A DNA stretch of 63,998 nucleotides, from positions 1 to 63,998 of the forward strand of contig JBPCKC010000037.1 in NCBI GenBank assembly GCA_051004675.1, in the 5' to 3' direction. The position numbers were made by a program, and so were the translations under genes. The notes under the pieces were generated by a model. It did no database searches. It worked only from the letters and a program-made list of their open reading frames with translations, and was not told the origin of the DNA. How positions within the stretch are numbered: the first letter of the stretch is position 1; every line of letters begins with the position of its first letter. The DNA is from JBDTSW01 sp051004675. Its GTDB lineage: Bacteria > Actinomycetota > Thermoleophilia > Solirubrobacterales > 70-9. Shown here piece by piece: positions 22,466-31,295 of this stretch.

Positions 22466-23897
22466 GCTCGAGGCGGTGATCGGCCTCGAGATCCACGTCC
22501 AGCTGCGAACGCGGACAAAGATGTTCTGCGGCTGCGAGCTTTCCTTCGGCGACGATCCGAACGTTCACACCTGCCCGGTGTGCCTCGCCCACCCGGGCGT
22601 ACTGCCCACGATCAACGAGCAGGCCGTTCGCTACGGGCTGGCGATCGCCCTGGCGCTGGGGTGCGAGATCGCGCCGCGCTCGATCTTTCACCGCAAGCAG
22701 TACTTCTATCCGGACAGCCCGAAGGCCTACCAGATCAGCCAGTACGACATCCCGCTTGCGCGGGGCGGCCGGCTGGGCGACGTGCGCATCCACCGCTTCC
22801 ACCTCGAGGAGGACGCAGCGAAGCTGATCCACGCCGGGGAGTCGGGCCGAATCCACGGCTCCAGCACCTCGCTCGTGGACTTCAACCGTGGCGGCACCCC
22901 CCTTCTCGAGATCGTCACCGAGCCCGACCTGCGCGACGGCGCCACCGCGCGTGAGTGGCTCCAGCTCCTGCGGGCCACCATCAAGGGGACGGGCGCCTCC
23001 GACGTGAACATGGAGGAGGGCAGCCTGCGTTGCGACGCGAACATCTCGGTTCGCCCGACCGGCTCCGAGGAGCTCGGGACGAAGACCGAGTTGAAGAACA
23101 TGAACTCGTTTCGCTTCATCGAGCGCGGGATCGCCGCCGAGCTCGAGCGCCAGGCCGAGGTGGTCGGCTCGGGTGAGCGCGTGGAGCAGGAGACCCTTCA
23201 CTTCGATCCGCGCAGCGGCGCGCTCACCTCGCTGAGGTCCAAGGAGGAGGCGCACGACTACCGCTACTTCCCGGAGCCGGACCTCGTCCCTCTGGCGCCG
23301 ACCGAGGAGATGCTGCAGTCCGCCCGCGCGTCGCTGCCCGAGCTTCCCGAGGCCCGGCGGGCGCGCTATCTGGACGAGCTTGGCCTTGACCCAAAGCAGG
23401 CCGGCCAGCTCGCGTTCGACCCCGAGCTTGCCGCTTACTTCGAGGCCGCCGCCGGCGCCGCCTCGCAGGCCGACGCGCGGACCGTGGCCAACTGGGTCGT
23501 CGTCGATCTCGTCGCCGGCCTGCGCGAGGCGGGAGCGGCGGAGCGACCGCAGGACTCGAAGGTCACGCCACCGGCGCTCGGCGCGCTGGCCGACCTCGCC
23601 GCCTCGAAGCGGGTATCCAGTACCGCCGCCCGCCAGGTGCTCGCGAAGCTGATCGCCGATGGCGGCGAGCCGGCGAGCGTGATCGAGTCGGAGGGCCTGG
23701 GGCAGATGGATGACCCCGATGCGCTCGAGGAGATCGTCAGGGCCGCGATCGCGGCCGATCCCGAAGCGGCGGCGAAGGTGCGCGAGGGAAACATGAAGGC
23801 CGTCGGCCCGCTCGTCGGCTACGTGATGAAGGAGACCAAGGGCCGCGCGGATGGCGGCGAGGTCACCCGTCTGATTCGCGAGCAGCTGGGCCTGTAG
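22458..23897 (+). CDS. gatB: Asp/Glu-tRNA amidotransferase subunit B
   Basis: 479-residue kinase/transamidase subunit. N-terminal LEAVIGLEIHVQLRTRTKMFCGC, then HTCPVCLAHPGVLPTIN with the zinc-site cysteines, the conserved KQYFYPDSPKAYQISQYD, and STSLVDFNRGGTPLLEIVTEP. The C-terminal helical and YqeY-like tRNA-binding domains are full length. It completes gatCAB with an embedded peptidase gene. Confidence 0.96.
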   Translation: MAELEAVIGLEIHVQLRTRTKMFCGCELSFGDDPNVHTCPVCLAHPGVLPTINEQAVRYGLAIALALGCEIAPRSIFHRKQYFYPDSPKAYQISQYDIPLARGGRLGDVRIHRFHLEEDAAKLIHAGESGRIHGSSTSLVDFNRGGTPLLEIVTEPDLRDGATAREWLQLLRATIKGTGASDVNMEEGSLRCDANISVRPTGSEELGTKTELKNMNSFRFIERGIAAELERQAEVVGSGERVEQETLHFDPRSGALTSLRSKEEAHDYRYFPEPDLVPLAPTEEMLQSARASLPELPEARRARYLDELGLDPKQAGQLAFDPELAAYFEAAAGAASQADARTVANWVVVDLVAGLREAGAAERPQDSKVTPPALGALADLAASKRVSSTAARQVLAKLIADGGEPASVIESEGLGQMDDPDALEEIVRAAIAADPEAAAKVREGNMKAVGPLVGYVMKETKGRADGGEVTRLIREQLGL

Positions 23898-23931
23898 CCG
23901 GCCCCGCTCGGCTTTTCCGTGGCTATACGCA

Positions 23932-23952
23932 CTTGTAACATTGTGTTACAAG
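23932..23952. promoter_or_regulatory. 21-bp palindromic operator upstream of ndh
   Basis: Perfect 9-bp arms CTTGTAACA (23932-23940) and TGTTACAAG (23944-23952) around TTG. A -10-like CATACT lies at 23967-23972, 6 nt before ATG 23979, so the palindrome covers the -35 region and should act as a repressor site. TTGTnACA...TGTnACAA-like symmetry recalls Rex or TetR/PadR operators, but the exact regulator is not identifiable. Confidence 0.75.
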
Positions 23953-23978
23953 CCTGCGAAATAGGGCATACTCCACGC

Positions 23979-25304
23979 ATGGCCTGGAACGTCGTGATCG
24001 CGGGAGGCGGCTTCGCCGGCGCGAGCGCGGCCCGCGAGCTCGAGCGCTTGCTCCCCAAGCAGTCGGCGCGGCTCGTCCTCGTCAACGACGTCAACTTCAT
24101 GCTCTACACGCCTTTCCTGCCGGAGGCGGCGGCGGGGATGCTCGAGCCGCGCCACGTGGTGACGCCGCTGCGCGACATGCTCAAGCGCACCAACCTCCGC
24201 CTGGGGGCGATCTCGGGCCACGATCCCGAGACCCGCACCGTCGAACTCTCCACGCACGAGGGCGAGGACGAAACGCTGCGCTACGACCAGTTCCTCGTTG
24301 CGGTGGGCTCGGTCTCGCGCTCGCTGCCAGTGCCGGGCCTCGACCGCCACGCGATCGGCTTCAAGAGCCTGGCGGATGCGATCTGGCTTCGCAACCACGT
24401 GGTCGAGACGCTGGAGCGCGCGAACGCGACCGACGATCCCGCGCGCCGCGAGGAGCTCCTCACCTATGTCTTCGTGGGAGGGGGCTACTCGGGCCTCGAG
24501 GCGCTGGCCGAGCTTCAGGACTTCGCGGCCGACGCCATCGACCGCTACCCCAAGGCGCGCCTGCACGGGATGCGCTGGATCCTCGTGGAGGCAGCCGACC
24601 GGGTGCTCCCCGAGGTCGACCGGGGCCTGGCCGACTACGCCGTCCGCGAGCTGCGCGGGCGCGGGATCGACATCCGCCTCGGGACCATGCTCGACGAGGC
24701 CCGCGACGACTCGGTTCGTTTGTCCACCGGCGAGGACATCCCGACGCAGACGATCGTCTGGACTGCCGGCGTCGCGCCGCATCCGAGCCTCAAGCGACTC
24801 TCCCTGCCGCTCGACGACCGCGGCAAGGTGGAGGTCGACGAGTTCATGCGCGTGCGCGGCCTCGAGGGCGCGTGGGCGATCGGCGACTGCGCCGCCGTGC
24901 CCGACCCGAACACCGACGGCCTGAAACCGTGCCCGCCAACGGCCCAGCATGCGGTCCGCCAGGGCACGGTGGTGGCGCACAACATCGCTTGCAAGCTTGG
25001 AGTCGCGGCCACCCCGAGAAGCTTCGACTACAGGGCGAAGGCGGCCTTCGTGAACCTCGGGCGCTACAAGGCGGTGGGGCAGATCTCGAAGCGGCGCTTC
25101 AGCGGCTTTCCGGCATGGTGGCTCGCCCGCAGCTACCACATGAGCCAGGTGCCGGGGGTGGCCCGGAAGATCCGGGCGGTCGCAGACTGGACGATCGGCC
25201 TCCCGTTCTCGCGCGATGTGGCCGAGGTCGGCTCCATCGGTCACCCACGGCCGCTCACGGACGAGGTCTACGAGCGCGGCGGCACGCACCGCCCGCTCGG
25301 CTAG
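23979..25304 (+). CDS. ndh: Type II NADH dehydrogenase (NDH-2)
   Basis: 441-residue FAD flavoprotein of the NDH-2 family that passes electrons from NADH to the quinone pool at the inner face of the membrane. FAD site WNVVIAGGGFAGASAARELE at the N-terminus, second Rossmann motif VFVGGGYSGLEALAEL near residue 166, and the third FAD segment WAIGDCAAVPD. The family's C-terminal hydrophobic/amphipathic region is present (FSGFPAWWLARSYHMSQVPG). ATG 23979 is preferred over upstream codons because of CATACT at -6 nt and the family N-terminus. Menaquinone genes in the same window suggest menaquinone is the acceptor. Confidence 0.93.
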   Translation: MAWNVVIAGGGFAGASAARELERLLPKQSARLVLVNDVNFMLYTPFLPEAAAGMLEPRHVVTPLRDMLKRTNLRLGAISGHDPETRTVELSTHEGEDETLRYDQFLVAVGSVSRSLPVPGLDRHAIGFKSLADAIWLRNHVVETLERANATDDPARREELLTYVFVGGGYSGLEALAELQDFAADAIDRYPKARLHGMRWILVEAADRVLPEVDRGLADYAVRELRGRGIDIRLGTMLDEARDDSVRLSTGEDIPTQTIVWTAGVAPHPSLKRLSLPLDDRGKVEVDEFMRVRGLEGAWAIGDCAAVPDPNTDGLKPCPPTAQHAVRQGTVVAHNIACKLGVAATPRSFDYRAKAAFVNLGRYKAVGQISKRRFSGFPAWWLARSYHMSQVPGVARKIRAVADWTIGLPFSRDVAEVGSIGHPRPLTDEVYERGGTHRPLG

Positions 25305-25308
25305 CCCA

Positions 25309-25614
25309 GTGGAGGCCATCGCCGTCCTCGGTGCCTTCGGCCTCGCCACCGGCGTCATCGGCCGGGGCAAGGGAAGCTCGTTCTTCCTCTGGTTCGTGAT
25401 CGGCTTCCTGCTCCCGGTTTTCGGCCTGGTCGCGGTCGTCCTGCACCGCTCCGAGCACGCCGAGCCCGAGCGCCGCTGCCCCAACTGCGGCAAGGTGCAG
25501 AAGCTCTACGTGCAGGTCTGCAGCGTCTGTGGAGAGGACCTCTTCCTGCCGGACCCCGGCGAGGTGCGCACGCCGGCGATGATCGAGGCGGCGCGGGAGG
25601 CGCGGCGAGGCTAG
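25309..25614 (+). CDS. Membrane protein with C-terminal zinc ribbon
   Basis: 101 residues from GTG 25309, 4 nt after the ndh stop. One or two hydrophobic helices lie near residues 5-45 (GSSFFLWFVIGFLLPVFGLV). A zinc ribbon follows, CPNCGKVQKLYVQVCSVCGE (about 62-81). It is likely cotranscribed with ndh. Function unknown. Confidence 0.75.
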   Translation: MEAIAVLGAFGLATGVIGRGKGSSFFLWFVIGFLLPVFGLVAVVLHRSEHAEPERRCPNCGKVQKLYVQVCSVCGEDLFLPDPGEVRTPAMIEAAREARRG

Positions 25615-25649
25615 CCGTACCCATCGCCGGCGCCGCGGCGGGCAGCCGG

Positions 25650-26720
25650 CTACCGCAGCCAGGTGCGTGCGATCGCGTTCGCGAAGCCCATCCCGTAGCG
25701 CACGACCGCCGGCTTCTTCGAGTGCCCGGAGAGCCGGGCCACCACCGTCACCGGCACCTCCTTCGAGGGGATGCCGCGCTTGATGGCCTCGATCATGAAC
25801 TCCGAGGTGTGGAACTGCTCCTGGCGCAGGACGAGCGTGGGGAGGACGTCGGCGCGCACGGCCCGGTAGCCGTTCGAGCAGTCGGTGACCTTCGTGCGGG
25901 TGATGAACGAGACGACCTTGTTGAAGAACACGATGCCGAGCTCGCGCGCGCGGTGGTTCGCCTCGGCCTCGCCCAGGACGCGCGAGCCATGAGCCATCGC
26001 CACCTCGCCGGACAGCACCGGCTCGACGAGGCGGGGCATCTCGGAGGGAAGGTGCTGACCATCGGCGTCCAGGGTGACGACGATCTTCACCCGAGAGTCC
26101 GAGAGCAGCCGGTAGCCGGTGCGCAGCGCAGCGCCGCCCCCGCGGTTGACCACGTGCCTGGCGACGACTACCCCCGCGGCCTCGGCCGCCTCGGCGGTCC
26201 GGTCGCGCGAGCCGTCGTCGACCACCAGGACCGCCGTCGGCTCGCCGCAGACCTCCGCCGGAATCCGCTCGAGCACCGTCGCGATGTTGTCCACCTCGTT
26301 GTAGGCGGGGATCAGCACCGCCACCTTGCCGGCGAAGCGCTCGGGATGGCCATCGCGCCGGAAGCGATCCCATGCCAACCCCTCGAGCACGGCGGAGAGC
26401 TCGTTCGTTATGCGGGAGCTCTGCGAGAGCGCCCGCAGGGTGAGCGCGAAGAGGATGAGGATCGCGAACACCGCAATGCCCACGATCCGGGTCCCGTTCT
26501 CGCGCTCGAACGAGAAGGCCGACAGGGCGGCGTCCAGCAGCTCGGTCCCCGCCACGACGGCCAGCGCCAGGGCGATCACGAGCAGGGTCAGGACATCCGC
26601 GTTTCGCAGGGTCCGACGGCGCCAGAGCGCGAAGCCCGCGATCCCGGCGGCCAGGACCAACCCGCTCGCGCGAAGCGCGGTCAGTTCCTGGGGAAAGAGG
26701 GCTGCGAGCGGCAGGCTCAT
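25650..26720 (-). CDS. Polyprenyl-phosphate-type GT2 glycosyltransferase with N-terminal membrane domain
   Basis: 356 residues from ATG 26720. Three membrane helices (about residues 15-35, 43-63, 78-100) resemble a DUF2304-type domain. A family 2 glycosyltransferase domain follows: VAVLIPAYNEVDNI, VVDDGSRDRTAEAAE (DDGS), VTLDADGQH (DxD), and FFNKVVSFITRTKVTDCSNGYRA. It is the DPM1/polyprenyl-phosphate mannosyl- or glucosyltransferase class acting on undecaprenyl or decaprenyl phosphate. TATTCT lies 10 nt before the ATG. Repeat A (26787-26832) lies 67-112 bp upstream of the start. Confidence 0.85.
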   Translation of the reverse strand: MSLPLAALFPQELTALRASGLVLAAGIAGFALWRRRTLRNADVLTLLVIALALAVVAGTELLDAALSAFSFERENGTRIVGIAVFAILILFALTLRALSQSSRITNELSAVLEGLAWDRFRRDGHPERFAGKVAVLIPAYNEVDNIATVLERIPAEVCGEPTAVLVVDDGSRDRTAEAAEAAGVVVARHVVNRGGGAALRTGYRLLSDSRVKIVVTLDADGQHLPSEMPRLVEPVLSGEVAMAHGSRVLGEAEANHRARELGIVFFNKVVSFITRTKVTDCSNGYRAVRADVLPTLVLRQEQFHTSEFMIEAIKRGIPSKEVPVTVVARLSGHSKKPAVVRYGMGFANAIARTWLR

Positions 26721-26786
26721 GGGCCCGCGCAGAATAGAGCGGCCCCGGCTGGCCCCTGACACCCCACGTTGCACCCGCCCCCGTTG

Positions 26787-26832
26787 GGCTGTCCTGTCCT
26801 CTCCACCTCTGCGGTGGTCTAGGCAGGACGGC
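26787..26832. repeat. 46-bp hairpin repeat, copy A (covers the stop of the DUF559 gene)
   Basis: 39 of 46 positions match copy B (27698-27743) without gaps. Outer arms GGCTGTCCTG (26787-26796) and CAGGACGGC (26824-26832) pair almost perfectly. Inner arms CCACC (26803-26807) and GGTGG (26813-26817) form a second stem. The TAG stop of the minus-strand gene is at 26819-26821. Confidence 0.85.
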
Positions 26833-27721
26833 TGCCGGAGAAGAAGGCGATGAGTTCGCGCATCATGAGGCGGGGGTGAACGAAGACGTCATCCCAGGTG
26901 TAGCGGCGGAAGTCGTCGCCGCGCGCTCGGGCCTCGCGCTCGCGGCGACGATCCTGCTCCCAGGCGTGCCGGGAGCGATGGAACCGGTAGCTGTCGAGCT
27001 CGACGGTCAGCTTGTGCTCGGGCCAGCGGCAGTCGACCCGTCGCCCGCCGGCAGGCTTGTTTGTGACCGGGAGCGGTAGCTGCGCCTCGCGAAGCCGCTT
27101 CTGGAAGCCCAGCTCGAGCTTGCTCAACAGGACCTTCGTCTCGCCGGACATGACTCGTCGCAGCTTCCCGGCACCCTTCGACGCGGGGCGGCGCTTCAGG
27201 ACCTCCTCCACCTCGGCTGGAGTCGTGTTGTGCCTGACGCCGGCCTCGTGGCACGCCTTCGCGAGCTCACCGGACGGGAGGAGCCCAGCCAGGTCGACAA
27301 GGGTCCGGGCAACGGTGGTGACCGGGATTGCTCTTTGGATGGCACCGTCGGCGCCCGGCTGGCGTCGCGCGCGGTGCGTCACGATTCCGGCGATACGCCT
27401 CTCAGCGAGGGAGATGACCTCGGGCTGCGGCGGCGCACCCTTGATCAGCCCCCACAGCCAGGCGGCCGCGGGCCCGCAGAGAAGGGCACCCGGGCCGCAC
27501 GCTCGCACGGCACCCAGGTAGGTCGCCTCCACGCTCGGTGCGCGGTGACCCACCCGGTACGTCCCGGGGTGCTGGTCGATCAGGGAGCCGTTCGCGCGAC
27601 GCCGCTCGATCTCCCTGTCGCTGACCCCCGCGGCCAGCAGCTCCTGGCGCGTGGCGACTCCCTTCGACGCGCTGGCGACCGCGCTCGCCCTCTCCTCGGC
27701 CGTCCTGTCCTCTTCACCCAT
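26819..27721 (-). CDS. AbiEi-like wHTH protein with DUF559 (Vsr-like) nuclease-fold C-terminus
   Basis: 300 residues. The N-terminal ~70 residues match the AbiEi-type antitoxin winged helix (GVATRQELLAAGVSDREIERRRANGSLI, then PGTYRVGH). A linker domain contains PAAAWLWGL and VTTVARTLVDLAG. The C-terminal ~100 residues are DUF559/Vsr-like: RRVDCRWPEHKLTVELDSY, FHRSRHAWEQDRRRE and RYTWDDVFVHP, with the D/E residues expected of a restriction-endonuclease fold. No cognate toxin gene is adjacent. The start codon lies inside repeat B and the stop inside repeat A, so the gene exactly fills the space between two copies of a 46-bp hairpin repeat. Confidence 0.82.
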   Translation of the reverse strand: MGEEDRTAEERASAVASASKGVATRQELLAAGVSDREIERRRANGSLIDQHPGTYRVGHRAPSVEATYLGAVRACGPGALLCGPAAAWLWGLIKGAPPQPEVISLAERRIAGIVTHRARRQPGADGAIQRAIPVTTVARTLVDLAGLLPSGELAKACHEAGVRHNTTPAEVEEVLKRRPASKGAGKLRRVMSGETKVLLSKLELGFQKRLREAQLPLPVTNKPAGGRRVDCRWPEHKLTVELDSYRFHRSRHAWEQDRRREREARARGDDFRRYTWDDVFVHPRLMMRELIAFFSGSRPA

Positions 27722-27743
27722 ACGGTGGTGTAGGCAGGACAGC
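27698..27743. repeat. 46-bp hairpin repeat, copy B (covers the start of the DUF559 gene)
   Basis: Direct copy of 26787-26832 at an offset of 911 bp. Outer arms GGCCGTCCTG and CAGGACAGC; inner CACC/GGTG. The gene's ATG (27721-27719) and first eight codons lie inside it. Confidence 0.85.
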
Positions 27744-27820
27744 CCCGTGGTTCGCCCCCCCTTCGCTGCCTAGTGCCAAACCGAGCGGCGCCCGTGGCCT
27801 CCGCTACCCTCTCGCCGCTC

Positions 27821-29008
27821 ATGAGGATCCTGATCCTGGGTGGCGACGGGTACCTCGGCTGGCCGACGGCGATGCGCTTCTCGAAGGGGGGGCACGAGGT
27901 CTCGGTCGTCGATAACTTCTCTCGGCGCCGCTGGCACACCGAGAATTCCACGGACTCGCTGATACCGATCCGCTCTCTCGACGAGCGCATCGAGGCGTGG
28001 CGCGAGGTCTCCGGCAACGAGATCCGCCAGTACGTCGGCTCGATCGAGGATCACGAGTTCCTCGAGGGCGTGATCGCGGACACCCTGCCCGAGGCGATCG
28101 TCCACTACGGCGAGCAGCCATCGGCGCCGTACTCGATGAAGTCCCGCGAGGCCGCGGTGGAGACCCAGTACACGAACGTGATCGGCACGCTCAACCTCCT
28201 GTTCGCAATTCGCGACCGCGTGCCCGACTGCCACCTGGTGAAGCTCGGGACGATGGGCGAGTACGGCACCCCCAACATCGACATCGAGGAGGGGTTCATC
28301 GAGATCGAGCACAAGGGGCGCAAGGACACCCTGCCGTTCCCCAAGATGCCCGGCTCGCTGTATCACCTCTCCAAGGTCCACGACTCGCACAACATCCACT
28401 TCGCATGCCGGATCTGGGGCCTGCGCGCCACCGACCTCAACCAGGGGGTGGTGTATGGGATCGAGACCGACGAGTCCGCCGAGGACGAGCGTCTCCTCAC
28501 CCGCTTCGACTACGACGAGTACTTCGGGACCGTGCTCAACCGGTTCTGCGTCCAGGCCGTCATCGGCCATCCGCTCACCGTCTACGGCGAGGGTGGCCAG
28601 ACCCGCGGGTTCCTGAACATCCGCGACACCCTTCAGTGCGTCGAACTGGCGGTCGCCAACCCGGCGGCCCTCGGCGAGTTCCGCGTCTTCAACCAGTTCA
28701 CCGAGCAGTTCTCGGTGGCCGAGCTGGCGGAGCTGGTGCGCGAGAGCGCGGCTCACGCCGGGATCGACGTGGAGGTCAAGCGCTTCCCCAACCCGCGCGT
28801 GGAGGCCGAGCGCCACTACTACAACGCCACGCACACAAAGCTGCTCGACCTGGGGCTCGAACCCAACCACCTCGGCGAGGAGCTGGTGCAGTCGATGCTG
28901 CGGATAATCGAGCAGCATCGCGACCGGGTGATCGAGCGGGCCATCCTTCCTCACACCACCTGGAAGGCCGGCGAGCTCGAGGGCGACCCCCTGACCTCGC
29001 AAGGCTGA
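27821..29008 (+). CDS. sqdB: UDP-sulfoquinovose synthase-like NAD-dependent epimerase
   Basis: 395 residues. N-terminal Rossmann motif MRILILGGDGYLGWPTAMRF. Long stretches follow the SQD1/SqdB pattern: VHYGEQPSAPYSM, VKLGTMGEYGTPNIDIEEGF, YHLSKVHDSHN (the YxxxK catalytic pair), LNQGVVYGIETDE, and VFNQFTEQFSVAEL. SqdB converts UDP-glucose plus sulfite to UDP-sulfoquinovose for the sulfolipid SQDG. No SqdX/SqdD glycosyltransferase is adjacent; the GT2 at 25650 is of a different class. A sulfosugar for another envelope glycan is therefore also possible. Confidence 0.88.
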   Translation: MRILILGGDGYLGWPTAMRFSKGGHEVSVVDNFSRRRWHTENSTDSLIPIRSLDERIEAWREVSGNEIRQYVGSIEDHEFLEGVIADTLPEAIVHYGEQPSAPYSMKSREAAVETQYTNVIGTLNLLFAIRDRVPDCHLVKLGTMGEYGTPNIDIEEGFIEIEHKGRKDTLPFPKMPGSLYHLSKVHDSHNIHFACRIWGLRATDLNQGVVYGIETDESAEDERLLTRFDYDEYFGTVLNRFCVQAVIGHPLTVYGEGGQTRGFLNIRDTLQCVELAVANPAALGEFRVFNQFTEQFSVAELAELVRESAAHAGIDVEVKRFPNPRVEAERHYYNATHTKLLDLGLEPNHLGEELVQSMLRIIEQHRDRVIERAILPHTTWKAGELEGDPLTSQG

Positions 29009-29047
29009 GCCCGGAAGCGGGCCACCCCGTCTTTACAATCACTGCCC

Positions 29048-30727
29048 ATGCGCGCCGCTGATGCACTGGTCCAAGCCCTGGAGGCCGAGGGGGTCGAGCA
29101 CGTCTTCGGCATCCCCGGCGGCGCCAACCTGCCCACCTACGACGCGATCTACGACGCGAAGTTCACGCACATCCAGGCGCGTCACGAGCAGGGCGCCGGC
29201 CACGCGGCCGAGGGCTACGCAAAGGCCTCCGGTCGCGTAGGCGTCGCCTTCGCGACCTCCGGCCCGGGCGCGACGAACCTGGTCACGCCGATCGCCGACG
29301 CGATGATGGACTCGGTGCCCACCGTGTTCATCACCGGCCAGGTGCGCACCGACCTGATCGGTACCGACGGCTTCCAGGAGGCCGACGTCACTGGGATCAC
29401 GATGCCGGTGGTCAAGCACTCCTTGCTCGTCACCGACCCGCGCCACATCCCCGAATACATCCACGCGGCCTTCCACATCGCCTCGACGGGCCGGCCCGGC
29501 CCGGTCCTGGTGGACATCCCGCAGGACCTCTCGCGCGCCGACATCGAGTACGAGCCCGCCGAGGGCCCGCCCGACCTGCCGGGATACAGCCCCACGACCG
29601 AGGGCAACATCAAGCAGATCCGCCTCGCGGCGAAGGCGCTCGCGAACTCCCAGCGGCCGGTCGTCTACGCCGGCGGCGGCGTGGTGAACGCGAACGCATC
29701 CGAGGAGCTGCGGGCATTCTGCGCCGCCGACCGCTTCCCGGTCACGCTGACGGTCATGGGCCTCGGCGCCTTCCCCGCGCCGCACGAGCAATGGCTGGGG
29801 ATGCTGGGCATGCACGGCACCCGTGCGGCCAACTACGCGATGGATACGGCCGACCTGATCGTCGCCGTGGGCGCCCGTTTCGACGACCGCATCACGGGCA
29901 AGCTCTCCGAGTTCGCCCCGCGCGCCAAGTTCGTCCACATCGACGTGGATCCGGCCGAGATCTCGAAGAACGTGGCTGCTCACATCCCGATCGTGGGCGA
30001 CGCCAAAGACGTGCTGCCCAAGCTCACCCGCGAGTACAACGCGCTCCAAGCCGATCCCGCCCGCCTCGAGGGGTGGTGGAAGCAGATCCACGAATGGCAG
30101 ACCACCTATCCGCTGCGCTACGACGACTCTCGCGACGCCGAGATCAAGCCGCAGCTCATGATCGAGGCGATGTACGAGGCCACCGAGGGCAGCGCCATCA
30201 TCACCTCCGACGTGGGCCAGCACCAGATGTGGGCGGCGCAGTACTACCACTTCAGCCGGCCCCGCCAGTGGCTCAACTCAGGCGGGCTGGGGACGATGGG
30301 CTTCGGCTTGCCGGCGGCGATCGGCGCCAAGGTCGCCTGCCCAGACGAGACGGTGGTCGCCCTCTGCGGCGACGGCAGCCTCGTCATGACCTGCCAGGAG
30401 ATGGCCACCGCGGCGCATCACGACATCCCGGTCAAGGTCTTCCTGATGAACAACGGCCACTTCGGCATGGTCCGCCAGTGGCAGGAGCTCTTCTGGGACA
30501 AGCGCTACTCCTCGGTGGAGATGGGGCCGAGCCCCGACTGGCCCAAGCTCGCGGAGGCCTTCGGCTGGACCGGGATGGCGGTCTCGGACAAATCCGAGAT
30601 CCGGGACGCCATGCGGGCGGCGCTCGAGACGGACGGCCCGGCGCTCCTCGACGTCCGCGTCTCCCAGGACGAGAACTGCTTCCCGATGATCCCCGCCGGG
30701 GCGGCGGCGAGGGACATGGTGGGCTGA
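29048..30727 (+). CDS. ilvB: Acetolactate synthase large subunit
   Basis: 559-residue ThDP enzyme condensing two pyruvates (valine/leucine) or pyruvate and 2-oxobutyrate (isoleucine). The catalytic Glu is in RHEQGAGHAAEGYAKASG. The FAD-domain and GARFDDRITGKLSEF segments are present. The ThDP-binding GDG..NN is CGDGSLVMTCQE through FLMNNGH. TACAAT lies 8 nt before ATG 29048, so no attenuator leader is possible here and the transcript is probably leaderless. The stop overlaps ilvN as TGATG. Confidence 0.96.
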   Translation: MRAADALVQALEAEGVEHVFGIPGGANLPTYDAIYDAKFTHIQARHEQGAGHAAEGYAKASGRVGVAFATSGPGATNLVTPIADAMMDSVPTVFITGQVRTDLIGTDGFQEADVTGITMPVVKHSLLVTDPRHIPEYIHAAFHIASTGRPGPVLVDIPQDLSRADIEYEPAEGPPDLPGYSPTTEGNIKQIRLAAKALANSQRPVVYAGGGVVNANASEELRAFCAADRFPVTLTVMGLGAFPAPHEQWLGMLGMHGTRAANYAMDTADLIVAVGARFDDRITGKLSEFAPRAKFVHIDVDPAEISKNVAAHIPIVGDAKDVLPKLTREYNALQADPARLEGWWKQIHEWQTTYPLRYDDSRDAEIKPQLMIEAMYEATEGSAIITSDVGQHQMWAAQYYHFSRPRQWLNSGGLGTMGFGLPAAIGAKVACPDETVVALCGDGSLVMTCQEMATAAHHDIPVKVFLMNNGHFGMVRQWQELFWDKRYSSVEMGPSPDWPKLAEAFGWTGMAVSDKSEIRDAMRAALETDGPALLDVRVSQDENCFPMIPAGAAARDMVG

Positions 30728-31278
30728 TGGAGGCCGGCACCCCCGACCTGATCAAGCTCGAGGACCTGCAGGCCGCGCGGGTACTCACCGGCCGCAAGCA
30801 CATTCTCTCGCTCACCGTGGAGAACCGGCCCGGGGTTTTGGCTCGCATCGCCGGCCTCTTCAGCCGCCGGGGCTTCAACATCGACACCCTCGCCGTTGGC
30901 CCGACGGAGGACCCGGGCGTCTCGCGCATCACGCTCACCCTCGACGGAGCAGTCCACCCGATCGACCAGGTCACGAAGCAGCTTCACAAGCTGGTCAACG
31001 TGATCAAGATCCGCGACATGGAGCCGGACGGGACGATCGCCCGGGAGATGGCGCTCTTCCGCGTCTCGGCCGCCGTCGAGAGCCGCGCCGAGATCATGCA
31101 GTTCGCCGAGATCTTCGGGGCGACCATCGTCGACGTCTCGCGCCGCACGCTCACGGTCGAGGTGACCGGCTCGCAGGAGAAGATCGACAGCTTCGAGCGC
31201 ATGGTCCGCCCGCACGGCCTGATCGAGATGGCCCGCACGGGCGAGGTCGCCATCACCAAGGCCAAGCCCGACCAGTAG
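30727..31278 (+). CDS. ilvN: Acetolactate synthase small (regulatory) subunit
   Basis: 183 residues from ATG 30727, overlapping the ilvB stop. An N-terminal ACT domain (LSLTVENRPGVLARIAGLFSRRGFNIDTL) binds valine for feedback inhibition. The C-terminal ALS_ss_C domain contains MALFRVSA and IVDVSRRTLTVEVTG. About 20 residues precede the ACT domain, longer than in E. coli IlvN. Confidence 0.95.
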   Translation: MEAGTPDLIKLEDLQAARVLTGRKHILSLTVENRPGVLARIAGLFSRRGFNIDTLAVGPTEDPGVSRITLTLDGAVHPIDQVTKQLHKLVNVIKIRDMEPDGTIAREMALFRVSAAVESRAEIMQFAEIFGATIVDVSRRTLTVEVTGSQEKIDSFERMVRPHGLIEMARTGEVAITKAKPDQ

Positions 31279-31295
31279 CGCGTTCCCTGATACTC

